From Vesta saturnalis (taxonomy: Eukaryota > Arthropoda > Insecta > Coleoptera > Lampyridae): a stretch of DNA of 64,000 bases. The position numbers and the translations under genes are program-made. Positions 1 to 10,142 of the stretch are shown one piece after another; the first letter of the stretch is position 1, and each line of letters opens with the position of its first letter. The notes under the pieces are model-generated. The model was given only the letters and a program-made list of their open reading frames with translations. It was not told the origin of the DNA and searched no databases. The DNA lies in NCBI GenBank assembly GCA_036346205.1, contig JARFJB010000655.1:650001-714000 (forward strand). The letters are read 5' to 3'.

Positions 1-30
1 ATTAAGAAACAAAGAGGCAGTGCGCATAAG
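1..30 (+). mobile_element. LINE A, 5' stub cut by the window edge
   Basis: The first 30 bases match the stretch at about 52543-52572 inside LINE F (the shared text runs through gaaacaaagaggcag). The match resumes at about 1994, so this is the left side of one LINE copy split by the insertion at 31-1987. Bases 25-30 (cataag) are repeated at 1988-1993 and look like the target duplication of that insertion. Confidence 0.75.
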
Positions 31-1987
31 TTGTTACGTTTTAAATTACCACATAAACACCCATTCAAAATATAAATTATAATTTTAAGAGTTAGTAGCA
101 TCATCTTATGGAGAAACAAATCATTAACAAAAATCAGATTTCTACTTCAATGAACTATACAGGTTTCTGTAATTAAATAAAGGAATCTGCATCTTTTAAC
201 ATTCTTTCCACCACTTCAAATTTAAACATTATCTACTGATAATGAAAATTTTGAATAGTTTTGGTGACCTTTTTCTTTATCTTCTTCCTTCGTCGGCCAT
301 CTTGAGATTTTCGATAAAAATTTTGTTAACAAGGTGTATTGGGCAATTAACCAGTGAACCGCTACCTTTTTATATAAGGGATCAAGTCCATACACTCATA
401 ACACGATTTGGAAGATTACCGTTCAATAATTTGATTTAATTTCAATTCGTGCACTCCTTAGGAGGATAAAAAAAAAGAAAGTTAACAATATCCTACATCA
501 GCTTCTATCTCTGAAACCCTTCGAAGAAGGTAAATTTTGTTATGTTATCTGATTTGTTTACTGACCGTTTCTCCTACAGGGTTTCTTTTCCTTATCGAGT
601 TTTATTATTAATCGCAAATTGCAATCACAAACGCAATATCGAGTTACAATTTCGGGTGCGAGCTGGTTATTCCAGAATTGTACGAGCATTCGTTATTGAG
701 GGTCATTCAGAGACTTGGAAGACCGGTAGAAGTGTTACCAAACGCAACAGTTGTGCAGGTTAGTGTCGTAATCAGGAAGTACAATCAGTGCCTTTATTGT
801 GTGTAAGGTCTATTGTCGTGTACATGCTGCAATAAGGAATACATGTTTACCGATGAATAGTTGATTCATACTTACATTATCGTCTGAGTACTGCTTTCAT
901 TCAATGCATGCATTATTATTGGCCGTTTCAATATTTATGAAATTACAAAATTAGAATCCTTTCGTCGAGAATTATAAGTGTGGAAACTGTTTCTGTCATA
1001 CCTACATCAAGCTGTGCAACTCAAATTTCACTCAGTTTTAGTAAAGCAAACAAAAAAAACACCCAGTGATAAAGCAAAATTTGTAAGGTTAGAAACGCAT
1101 GCATAATAAATAATAAAATTAAAATTCATCCTAGCTAAATTAAGATTTCATGCAGTTTAATGAACAAAACAAAGCAGTGTAAACCCAATAAACCAGCACC
1201 GTTTTATTATTTTATTGTAGTCATAGTAATAATTGTTGTATAAAACAAAATAAAAGGTTAGCAATGTTGTCTGCAATATAACATCTAAAAGCAGTGTTGC
1301 CGGATTGTAAAGTTTAATCATTAATTAAAGATCTCGCAAGTTATTTTGCAGAATCGATTATAATAACGTAAATAAAGCGAGAAGTTGCAGATAGCATCCA
1401 TTTTAGTTACAGAAGTCGAGTTGTAACTTGTACGTACAAGGCGGCTGATAAGATATATATGTATAACTCCAACTAATCTATCTTTGTGTATTTTTGTAAA
1501 GAATTTTGTATCATTTGTAATTGGACTTTAGCGTGAATTGTCCCATCGTTGTAAAAATTAAATTGGTTTTGGGATTACCGGATCTTGGTGTTTGTGTTTA
1601 TAAATAAATTTAATTGATTAATGGTGTTAAATGATTGTTTAATTATCGGTTTAAGCATGTAAGTTCATATACGAGTGCAATCAGTTGCCGATTGACGACA
1701 GGTAAGAACAGCTATTGGGATCGTGAGCTTCGACCTTCAGCCCTTGCTGGCTCAAGGGTGGGCGAGTATAATAGTGAGTCAGTGGCGCCCCAATTTTAAC
1801 ATCCTAAAATTTTCCTTATCGAAAAGGACCGCACGCCCTCTCCGACTGCGATCTAGGAGCTAGCGGACAATTCATATCGCCCCATTCTTAGCATTGTTAA
1901 GCCTGCCTGTCTGTGGTTTGTCTCTTGTATAAGGCAATATTGTACCGTCTTTAAATTAGTGTTAATGCTTAGAGGATTAGAAAAAAA
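31..1987 (+). mobile_element. 1.96-kb poly(A)-ended insertion in LINE A, unclassified retroposon
   Basis: This block interrupts LINE A. It is bounded by the direct repeat cataag (25-30 and 1988-1993) and ends in a run of seven A, which suggests target-primed retroposition. No long open frame is present; the two short frames at 242-439 and 542-763 resemble nothing I know. Near 1784-1793 it contains gtggcgcccc, similar to the TGGCGCCC start of retroviral-type primer binding sites, so the segment could instead derive from an LTR plus leader of an LTR retrotransposon transcript. The family cannot be named from sequence alone. Confidence 0.5.
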
Positions 1988-3816
1988 CATAAGTAATAAA
2001 GTAAAGAGGAAGTGATGGTTGTGATAGGAGGGAAAATGCAGAATGATTTTGAGGGAAAAAAACTCTTCTGGAGATGGGTCAAAAATACAAAACGTGACTC
2101 AAAACAGAACGCTGCAGGAGTGATGAATACGAGCAACGAAATAGTATGGGACGATTGTGAAGTGAAGAACTGCTGGCAAGAATATTTCGGAAAGCTGTAC
2201 AGTAGTGTGGAAAATAAGACTGCAGGGTTAAATAAGGAGAATGTGGAAGGAATGCTGAATTAAACTGAGGATATAGAGATAAATGATTTAGAGAAAACGG
2301 TAGGAAGGTTGAAAAATAGCAAGGGAGTAGGCGTAAATAAAATCACTGGTGAAATGCTAAAGTATGGGGGTGCAAAGGTTATACGAAGGTTGTATGAATT
2401 ATTCAATGTATGCCTTGTGTGTGGAAAAGTGCCGAGAGATTGGAAGAGTGCGATCATTGTACCACTGCATAAGGCTAAGGGGAACAAGACTGATTGGAAA
2501 AACTACAGAGGAATAAGATTGCTCAGCGTGACTTGCAAAGTATTTGGAAGAATTCTGATGGATAGAGTACGAGAAACTACACAAAACTAAGATTTGGGAT
2601 GTCCAGGGTAACTTCATGCCAGGCAGAGGATGTGTCGATCAGATGGTTGCTTTCCAGCAGGTGGTCGAAAAGTGTTTAAGAGTAACAAGGAAGCTGTACT
2701 GTGCTTTTGTAAATCTGGAAAAAGCATACTACAGAGTGAATAGGGAGAAGCTGTGGGAAATATTAAATGAATATGGCGTAAGTAAAGGTCTAATAAATGG
2801 AATAAGGGCAATATGCAACGGTAGTCGGGCATGTGTTAAAGTGAGAGGAAGTGAGAGTTAATACTTTAAGATTGAGCAAAGAGTGCGTCAAGGCCATGTG
2901 ATGTCACCGTGGTGGTTGTTCAATGTATACATGGATAAATGTGTTAGACAAACATGTACCGATACAAATGTTGTAATGGTTGGTGACGTAAATGTACGAC
3001 TTCTGGTGTATGCAGATGACACAGTCTTATTAAGTGACAGTGCAGATGAGCTTCTAACCGCTCTGAGGAAGTTTGATACAGTCCGTGAGAGCATAAACCT
3101 AAAAATAAGCGTGAACAGAACTAAAATTGTGGTGTACAATCGGGAAGGTGGAAAGGAAAGTAGAGTATTTGCCCTGCAAGGTGAAATTGTGGAGCAAATG
3201 GACGAGCTGGTATATCTGGGTATAATGTTTACTACAGATGGTACAATGGAGAGCGAGATTGGACTAAGTGTCAATGCTGGAAGTATGTGGACGATAATGA
3301 AAAACGAAAACATGAGCCTAGCTGCGAAACGAGTAATCTATAATGGCGTGTTTGTTCCATCAGTACTGTATGGAAGTGAGACATGAACAAAAGCACGAAA
3401 GAAACTAAATGCCGTGTGTATAAGATTCATGAGAAGCGCATGTGGTAAAACGGGAAAGGACGAGATAAAGAATGAATACATAATGACGTAGTGTGGCGAG
3501 GAAAAGACGATGATGGATATATATAAAAGTAGTACATTACGTTGGTTTAGTCACATTGAGAGAGTGAACAACGCAAGTTTAACGAAGAAAATATATGTGG
3601 GTGAGGTTATAGGAAAGGCAGTAGTACGTATGATAAAGGAAAGAAAGATTACGAGTTTTAAAAATAAAACGGCATGTCAGAAACAAAAAAATTATGAACC
3701 TTGCGGAAGCTAGGGCGGTATGCGGAGATAGGAAGGCATGGAGAAAGATTGTGAATGAAAAATAAATAACAGGCACGGATTGTTTTATCTACCCCCCAAG
3801 GGAATGGCGTGAAGGT
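1988..3816 (+). mobile_element. LINE A, 3' half with reverse transcriptase (RTE-like)
   Basis: Continuation of the split LINE. It carries reverse-transcriptase and post-RT sequence, then a short 3' UTR ending in caagggaatggcgtgaa just before a (TTAAG)n tail. The same 3' sequence is found inverted at 7804-7860 and as a stub at 45288-45322, which fixes the 3' end of the family. The copy is 5'-incomplete in the window. The clade assignment (RTE-like) rests on recalled similarity of the APE and RT motifs and is tentative. Confidence 0.8.
2012..3713 (+). pseudogene. LINE reverse transcriptase, broken into several frames
   Basis: Decayed RT of the LINE ORF. Recognisable blocks in order: the linker before RT (2012-2263), GKVPRDWKSAIIVPLHKAKG and the NYRGIRLLS block (2309-2590), PGRGCVDQM and FVNLEKAYYRVN, the palm region containing the first metal-binding Asp position (2616-2858), RQGHVMSPW and the catalytic YADDT motif (around 3006-3023), and a post-RT thumb-like region LYGSET (to 3386). 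At least four frame changes or stops separate these blocks, including a stop in the thumb region (tga at 3384-3386). The protein would copy LINE RNA at a nicked target site. Not functional as it stands. Confidence 0.85.
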
Positions 3817-3956
3817 TAAGTTAAGTTAAGTTAAGTTAAGTTAAGTAAGGTTAAGTTAAGTTTAGTTAAGTTAAGTTAAGTTAGGTTAGTAAGTTAGGTT
3901 AAGTTAAGTTAGGTTAAGTTAAGTTAAGTTATGTTAAGTTAAGTTAAGTTAAGTAA
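3817..3956 (+). repeat. (TTAAG)n tail of LINE A
   Basis: About 140 bases of ttaag units with occasional ttagg, ttatg and truncated units, directly after the LINE 3' UTR. The inverted LINE at 7804 starts with the same repeat (cttaa units), so this is the 3' tail of the LINE family and not an independent satellite. Confidence 0.9.
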
Positions 3957-4159
3957 TTTATACCTACTAGGTATTCTCCAAATAATAAATACTCTCTTAC
4001 AAAAAATGGAATTAATCCATACAGGGATTAAGCGCGAACTAGGGAGTTAAATAACAACCCATTGTATTTTTTCGTAAATAAACCGCACAAAATGTATTTT
4101 GTTGCGTTTTTTGGATAACTCATTTGGGTACATAGATTGTTCTCTTATCATTAAAGTTG

Positions 4160-4335
4160 AAAACAGTTGCCAAGAAAATCAATTGTCACCTGCAGGGATA
4201 TCCCGATCTTACCTGATCTTATCCGACCTTATACGAATGAAAGTTTTCAAGGTAACGCCCTTTTAACAAGAAATTTTCAAGGTCACGCCCCCATAAAAAT
4301 TCATTGACCTTTTCAACGTCAAACTTCATTGACAA
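4160..4335 (+). repeat. Polinton B left terminal repeat remnant
   Basis: The stretch containing caattgtcacctgcaggg and gatatcccgatcttacctga matches the reverse complement of about 31440-31625 at the far side of Polinton B. It holds ttttcaaggtcacg and related motifs. The inverted arrangement and shared motif content suggest paired Polinton termini about 27 kb apart. The exact outer end and target duplication were not found. Confidence 0.6.
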
Positions 4336-4336
4336 G

Positions 4337-4380
4337 TCCCTTACAGCTTTCATGGTGGTATCCATGAAAGCTGTAAGGGA
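4337..4380. repeat. Perfect 19-bp inverted repeat (hairpin)
   Basis: The arms 4337-4355 (tcccttacagctttcatgg) and 4362-4380 are perfect reverse complements separated by the six bases tggtat. It lies just inside the Polinton B terminal remnant. Its role is unknown; 4381-4746 after it shows nothing recognisable. Confidence 0.9.
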
Positions 4381-4744
4381 TTTTCGGAGGTGGCAAGTGA
4401 AGCTTGCCTTCAACGAAGTCTCCAACACGAAAATTAAGACTCGTTTGGAAAAAAATTTTACTCAAAGAAGATTATAAATTGTGGTAGTTGCTATTATGTA
4501 ATGCTCCTGGACGGTTGCGAATAGCGGTCGCTCGCTCCAGAGGTTAGAAAACGGATTCGGGCGCGACCCAAAGATTAGCTATCATTTAGGCGGTCATTGG
4601 GTCCACTTCTGAACGTCTACGGCTTCCCAAACTGCTTCGTCGGGTTTCACAGTGGAGAATAACATTCAGGGTCAGTTCCTTATTATAGAAGTCCTAAAAC
4701 TCAAATAATACGGACGGACGGCGGCTATTCTAATTGACAAAGGT

Positions 4745-4746
<2 letters not shown>

Positions 4747-4825
<79 letters not shown>
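4747..4825. repeat. (AT)n microsatellite
   Basis: Uninterrupted AT dinucleotide run of about 79 bases, upstream of the piggyBac-like fragment. Confidence 0.98.
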
Positions 4826-4828
<3 letters not shown>

Positions 4829-4903
4829 TTCATTTATCATGAAGGATGTGTGTGAAAGTAGTGTTGTTATTCTTAAACCATGGTGGGACTAAAGGCCATC
4901 TTT

Positions 4904-4906
<3 letters not shown>

Positions 4907-4964
<58 letters not shown>
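4907..4964. repeat. (TA)n microsatellite
   Basis: Uninterrupted TA run of about 58 bases, separated from the preceding one by 81 bases of unique sequence. Confidence 0.98.
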
Positions 4965-4967
<3 letters not shown>

Positions 4968-5070
4968 TATATTGAGTTATGTTTTGTTGTGTTTGTTTCA
5001 AGTGTTAGAAGGAAGGTATCTCATGTATAAATTTGAAATAGTGACTATAGCATTATCTTTAAAAAAAACA

Positions 5071-5860
5071 ATGAATAAAATACTAGATGGCAATGCTTTG
5101 AGTGAACTATTATTATTAGAAGACAGTGAATTTTATGAAACATTAGGCACACCAATTCCTTCTGGATTAGATTCTGAGGATGAACTGGATGGTGAAGCTG
5201 GCACTGTCAATAATGATTTAGAACAATTTATTGAAACTGAAAATGAACGTCTTGTAATTCAGGTAAGATAATTTCATTTAAACCTTTTGAACATCATTTC
5301 ATATATCTTACATCGGTATATGAAGACAATAGTTTTGTAAAACTTGATAATTTTTTCTATGTTCAGGAGAATGTTCCTGTGTCTGACTCCACCAGTGTTC
5401 CTTCTGCTAAACCAGATCAAAAATTGAAATCTAAGGAAAGTTGGAAGTATAAAAAAACTGAGTTTATCGAACCTTACGTTACTTGGAAAGGCTGTCTACC
5501 TCCTCCTCCTGAGTATGAAATTACACCATTAATGTATTTTAGAATGTTTATTTCCCCTCAAGTTATAGACATAATCAGTGAACAATCAAATTTATATGCT
5601 CATCAAAAGGATGGTATTGTATTAGCTACTACACCACAAGAAACTGGGCAATAGTATCATGCTTTGGGTTTTTTTTTAATTCCCAGTGTTAAGCTTATTG
5701 GGCAAATGAGAGTCGGTTTGCTTCAGTGGCAGACATTATGAGCAGAAATAGGTTCCAACAGTTATTGAAATATTTACACTTTGCCGATAACCTGAAAATG
5801 AAACCTCCAGGTGATCCATGTTATGATAGACTGTATAAGATTCAACCCAGCGCGTGACAG
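5071..5860 (+). pseudogene. PiggyBac-type transposase fragment with one intron
   Basis: Exon 1 (5071-5262, 64 codons) begins at ATG 5071 and encodes an acidic N-terminus (SGLDSEDELDGEAG). A 104-base intron (5263-5366) runs from gtaaga to ttcag, with the frame kept. Exon 2 starts ENVPVSDS and carries the PGBD N-terminal block with PLMYFRMF, the recognisable piggyBac start. It stops at 5652-5654; downstream, in shifting frames, MSRNRFQQLLKYLHFADN (about 5738-5790) is the conserved piggyBac block before the catalytic core. Homology fades by about 5860, before the DDD core, so the copy is truncated and dead. No TTAA-bounded ends were identified. Confidence 0.75.
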
Positions 5861-5934
5861 TCTTCTTCCGTATAAAAGAGTCCTAAACCATTATACTGCC
5901 TCATGATCAGCACCAAATGCCAATGTCGTCAAAT

Positions 5935-6275
5935 GTGGGAAACGGATGCGCTTCTGGGGAACGGCTACCTGTTTTTGGGAAACGGGTACCGGTTTTTGAT
6001 CTGTTTTGAGCTGTTTTGACCTGTTTTTGGAAAACTGGTGCCGGTTTTTGGTCTGTTTGAGCTGTTTTGGCCAGTTTTTGAAAAACGGGTACCGGTTTTT
6101 GACGTGTTTTGAGCTGTTTTTTAGCTGTTTTGACCTGTTTTTGTAAAACGAGTACCTGCTTCGCGTTGTTCTTGAGCTGTTTTGAGCAATTTTGACCTGT
6201 TTGTAGACAAACGGATAAAGGTTTTTGGCCTGTTTGAGCTGTTTTTGAGCTGTTTTTGATAAACCGGTACCGGTT
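5935..6275. repeat. Degenerate short tandem array (GAGCTGTTTTGACCTG type)
   Basis: Repeated variants of gggaaacgggtaccgg, tttttgacctg and gttttgagctg fill about 340 bases. The same vocabulary recurs in the same orientation at 26900-27165 and, more briefly, at 31265-31370, all inside the Polinton B footprint. It abuts the piggyBac fragment on the left and the ORF at 6276 on the right. Confidence 0.8.
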
Positions 6276-6460
6276 TTGAAAGAAGATGGTGATGCTATAA
6301 ATAAAAGATACCTTGATGTTTGTCTACAAGCAGTTCGGAAAGCTGTAAAAGCAAACCCTCACGCTTATCCAGTGTTGGAGCAAAAACTACATCAACTTAA
6401 AGAAATTGTGGATAAATTAGTGCCATGTCCAAATTGCAATGTGATTGTTTGTGACGTCAT
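6276..6460 (+). pseudogene. Polinton integrase-upstream segment, first copy
   Basis: The reading frame (DGDAINKRYLDVCLQAVRKA then KLVPCPN) has no ATG start and is clearly related at DNA level to 7535-7725, where the same segment leads into the integrase. So this is a partial duplicate of the region upstream of or at the integrase N-terminus. It ends at a stop at 6480-6482. Function alone is unknown. The 850 bases after it (6483-7326) hold no recognisable gene, only a short terminal-repeat-like piece at 6680-6770. Confidence 0.5.
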
Positions 6461-6679
6461 GTATTGTGTATTTCTCAACTAGTGCACGTTTTCTGTAATG
6501 TGAGTTGATAGTGCCCATCTCACTCGTCTCTCCAGCCTCTCTCTAGTTTCCCTAGCCTCTCTCGCCTTCCCTCGGAAAATATCATTTCTCTCCCGTTTTT
6601 TGCGTTTTAGCTTAGGTCAATTCACGTACAATATTAGGTTAGATTGATAAACACATGGTTTTAGGTTAGGCCAATGCGC

Positions 6680-6770
6680 ACGTGCGGTATCATATTACAA
6701 TTCTTAGAAACCTACAATAGAACCAGTTCACAAGAGTTTTTCAAAGTTAACGGTTGAGAGATCCCAATAC
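6680..6770 (+). repeat. Polinton terminal-repeat-like shard
   Basis: The text gtatcatattacaattctta with the following bases matches the inner part of the Polinton A left terminal repeat at about 9820-9900. It is a short related copy in the same orientation. Confidence 0.55.
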
Positions 6771-7326
6771 AAGGCTTCCTTGTGTGCGCGCGATTTATTT
6801 AGTGGAAATGGCTAAAATAGTACACATGATACAGGGAGAAAATAGAGAAAAAGTATTAAGCATAGCTAAAAAAAGAAGAGGTTAGGTGAGCTAATAACCT
6901 AAACAAAATAATGGAACTAGGTTTAGGGTTTTATGTAATGAATAGGATGATGGCTCCGCAATGCGTCAAGATGCGTAATGAAAGCACGTGTAATTAGTGT
7001 AAATAGGTAATTATAAGTATGCAAGGTGAAAACGAAGTGATAATATATAGTCAACTATGATATGTATTTAGCAAATAATATGTTTAGAACATAAATATTC
7101 AACAAAAAGTGAGATGTAAACACGCTTTTAACATGTTTTATATATTTACATGTAATAATGAATAAAGTAAAAAAAAAGGCAAACAAATTGACTGGAAACA
7201 CAGGTGTCGTAAATGATATATCAATTGTATAAGAATTGTGTGAAGATGGATACATTGAAAGACCAAACACTCGTTTTCTGAACAATATAAATCAGAACGC
7301 ATTGATGTCGACATATCATAACTAAA

Positions 7327-7503
7327 ATGCCCCTTGACAAATTTGGACGGTCAGATGCCCAGTATCAATTCAAGAAATTAACCCCTCAGTTTCAACTGAT
7401 TGATGATAGTCAATTCGATATCAAGAATATGAGACTCAGCAATTTTGCCAACCCCATAGATCCTCAAGATGTCATCACTAAGCAATACCATTTATCGAAT
7501 TGA
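7327..7503 (+). CDS. Small Polinton ORF before integrase (58 aa)
   Basis: ATG at 7327, stop TGA 7501-7503. The product starts MPLDKFGRSD and contains FDIKNMRLSNFANPIDPQDV, a pattern I associate with the short protein segment encoded next to Polinton integrases (similarity recalled, not searched). It is followed by integrase-related sequence, which fits this placement. It may be the intact beginning of a longer broken frame. Function unknown. Confidence 0.45.
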   Translation: MPLDKFGRSDAQYQFKKLTPQFQLIDDSQFDIKNMRLSNFANPIDPQDVITKQYHLSN

Positions 7504-7534
7504 ATTTAGATGGAAACCGTTTGATACAGATGGT

Positions 7535-7803
7535 GGACCCGGAAGAAGATAGTGATGCTATTAGTGAAGGATACCATGATTTTTGTTTGAAAGCACTTCA
7601 AAAAGCTTTTAACGGAAACTCGTAACGCTTATCTAGCGTTGGAGCAAAAACTTAAAGAAATTGTGGATAAATTAGTGCCATGTCCAAACAACTCGTCATC
7701 GAATGGCACAAACCTGCAAGAAAAAAATTTAAACGAAGGCGCACAATAATTAAGAGATATGATGACGTTTGGCAAGCAGATTTCGCAGAATTTAACACAT
7801 GTG
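7535..7803 (+). pseudogene. Polinton B integrase, N-terminal part
   Basis: Broken reading frames: the segment related to 6276-6460, then IEWHKPARKKFKRRR and DDVWQADFAEFNT. The latter is the start of the rve (retroviral-type) integrase core, where the first catalytic Asp would follow downstream. The sequence stops abruptly at 7803, where the inverted LINE tail begins. The rest of the core is found at about 25966-26730 on the same strand, so one integrase gene has been split by the LINE insertion. Polinton integrase inserts the element with 6-bp target duplications. Confidence 0.75.
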
Positions 7804-7994
7804 CTTAACTTAACTTAACTTAACCTTCACGTCATTTCCTTGCGGGGTAGGGAAAACAATCCCTGCCTCTCATTTATTTTTTCATTTACAATCTTTTTCC
7901 ATGTCTTTCTATCTCCGCATACCTCCCGAGCTTCCGCAAGAATCATACATTGTCTCTGACATTCCCTTCTATTTTTTAAACTCCTTATCTTTCT

Positions 7995-9378
7995 TTACTT
8001 TATCATACATTCTACTATATTCAGCCAAGTTTTACGCGGCCTGACAGGCACGGACTTACCTTTAACCTCACCAACATACATTTGCTTCGTTAATCTTGCG
8101 TTGTTCATTCCCTCAATGTGACCAAACCACCATAATGTACTACTTTTATATCTATACATCATCGTCTTTTCCTCGCCGCACTCCTTCATTATGCACTAAT
8201 TCTTTATCTTGTCCCATCGCGGTTTACACATACATGCGCTTCTCAGGAATCTCAAACCCACGGCATTTATTTTTCTTTCGTGTTTTTTTTGACATACCCA
8301 TGTCTCACTGCCATACAGTACTGATGAGACAAACACGCCATTATAGATTGCTCGTTCTGCAGCTAGGCTCATGCTTTCGTTTCTCATTATCATCCACATA
8401 CTTACAATCACTTTCCTTCCTACATTGACCATTCGTCCAATCTCGTCCTCCATTGTACCATCTGCAGTAAACATTCTACCCAGGCGTACCAACTCGCCCA
8501 CTTGCTCCACAATTCCATCTTGCAGAGTAAATACTCTACTCTCCTATCCATCTTCTCGATTGAACAGCACAGTCTTAGATTCTCACATTTAGCTTCAGGT
8601 CCATGCTCTCATGGGCTGTATCAATCTTCCTCAGAGCAGTTTGTAGCTCATCCGCACTGTCATTTAAGAAGACTGTGTCATCTGCATACACCAGTAGTCG
8701 TACATTTACGTCACCAACCATTACACCATTTTTATCGGTACATGCTTGTCTAACACACTTACCTATGTATAGATTGAGCAATCGCGGTGACATCACACAG
8801 ACTTGACGCATTATTTGCTCAGTATTCAAATATGGACTCACACCTCCTCCCACTCTAACACATTCCCGACTACCGTTGTGTACTGCCCTTATTTCGTTTA
8901 TTAGACCTTTATTTACGCCATATTCATTTAATATTTCCCACAGCTTCTCCCTGTTCACTCTGTCGTATGCTTTCTCCAGATTTACAAACGCATAGTACAC
9001 CTTTCTTTTACACTTAAACACTTTTCGATCACCTGCTTGAGAACAACCATTTGATCGATACATCCTCTCCCCATAGCATGAAGCCACCCTGCAGAACCCA
9101 TATCCTAGTTTTTGTAGTTTCTCGTACTTTATCAATCGGTATTCTTCCAAATACTTTACCGCACGCAAACTTATTACTCTGTAGTTCTTGCAATCACTCT
9201 TGTTCCCCTTACACTTATACAGTGGTATAACGATTGTACTCTTCCAATCCCTCGGTACTTTTCCACTCATAAGGCATACATTGAATAATTCACACATTCT
9301 TCGTATAAGCTTTGCACCTCCATACTTTAGCGTTTCACCAGTGATTTCATCTACGCCTGCTCTCTTTCCGTTTTTCAA
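7995..9378 (-). pseudogene. LINE reverse transcriptase, minus strand, broken
   Basis: The longest open part, 8575-9378 (267 codons), contains GKVPRDWKSTIVIPLYKCKG, the palm motif AFVNLEKAYDRVNREKLWE with the first catalytic Asp position, VCVMSP and the catalytic VYADDTVFL near its end. Post-RT sequence follows in other frames (8196-8510 with SSVLYGSETWVC, then 7995-8189). Between VISLRA and the Tyr/palm block the protein reads irregularly (KYLEEYRLIKYEKLQKLG), indicating a compensated frameshift. Compared with LINE A this copy is the better preserved RT of the window but still carries several breaks. Confidence 0.85.
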
Positions 9379-9546
9379 TCATCCTACCGTTTTTTTAATC
9401 TTATCTGTCCCAATGTCCTTCTCAGTTTCATTCACCATTCCTTCTACATTCTCCTTATTTAACCGATCACTTCCTCTTTACTTATTCTCACTGCCTCCTT
9501 CGCTTCTTTGTTTCTTAATCAGTACACCTTATACAATCGCCTTTTC

Positions 9547-9552
9547 TCAGTC
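9547..9552. other. Target site duplication TCAGTC, left copy
   Basis: The six bases tcagtc lie immediately before the AG start of the left Polinton A repeat, and recur at 23382-23387 immediately after its CT end. Six-bp duplications are the established signature of Polinton insertion. Confidence 0.9.
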
Positions 9553-9990
9553 AGTAATGATTAGGGGTCGGTTCTGGACCAGTTCAAGGTCACTCGCCCT
9601 CTGGTGGTGAGAAATGAAAGCTGTTTGAGCTTTTTCAAGGTCAAACTTTTGGCGGGAAATTAAAATTTGCGGAGCGCGTCAAGCTCAAAATGTCAAGGTC
9701 AAAAATTAAAGCTAAAAATAGAAATTGCAAGGTCATCGTTATCATAATCATGATCATGTTACAATTCTTAGAAATCTAAAAATAGAGCTTTTAATATCAA
9801 AGGTTATTCACCTGCGGGAGTATCATATTACATTTCTTAGAAACACAAAAATAGAATCAGTTCATGTAAACAAGTAGTAGTTTTCAAGGTCAAAAGGGAT
9901 TATCGACGACTCAAGGCGTGTCGTATTGCATTTCTTAGAAATATAAAAATACATGGAAACAGGAAGTGACTAAATTGAGTCAAGGTCAAT
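9553..9990 (+). repeat. Polinton A left terminal inverted repeat
   Basis: Matches the reverse complement of about 23040-23381. It includes a 31-base block identical in both repeats around 9591-9621 with a CTCF-like core, and six NCAAGGTCA motifs (9584, 9635, 9693, 9727, 9884, 9980) all pointing inward. The inner limit is approximate. Confidence 0.85.
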
Positions 9991-10080
9991 AGTCGTAGAT
10001 TAATAAACTAAAATTAGGTCAAGGAGGGTATTTAACAAGTTTAAACATGATATGATAGGTACTCAAGGACACATTTTTCT

Positions 10081-10118
10081 TATATAAACCGCAGCGAGCT
10101 GTGTGTTGAGATCAGTCA
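10081..10118 (+). promoter_or_regulatory. TATA plus initiator, early Polinton A gene
   Basis: tatataaa at 10081-10088 is followed by the arthropod initiator tcagt at 10112-10116, placing the predicted start A (10114) 33 bases from the TATA box. The first ATG downstream is 10143. Confidence 0.65.
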
Positions 10119-10142
10119 GTTAGCAACTGGTAATTGTTAAAC

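Larger units (their letters stand above)
7804..9552 (-). mobile_element. LINE B/C, 3' half (inverted), left of Polinton A
   Basis: Reverse-oriented copy of the LINE family of 1988-3816, starting with the (TTAAG)n tail in complement (7804-7825) and the same 3' UTR. Its other half is 23382-about 24885; removing 9553-23387 rejoins the LINE exactly (cttttctcagtc then tcattttttgc), as judged against LINE F at 52500-52530. It is inserted in the Polinton B integrase. Confidence 0.9.

Noticed and set aside
2888..3313. 141-codon minus-strand frame
   Set aside because: Antisense to the LINE A reverse transcriptase; the YADD motif is on the plus strand.
3817..3956. Telomeric (TTAGG)n repeat
   Set aside because: The dominant unit is TTAAG, it sits at a LINE 3' end, and the same tail occurs on the inverted LINE at 7804.
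5935..6275. CRISPR array
   Set aside because: Units are degenerate, variable in length and without unique spacers of constant size; the context is eukaryotic transposons.
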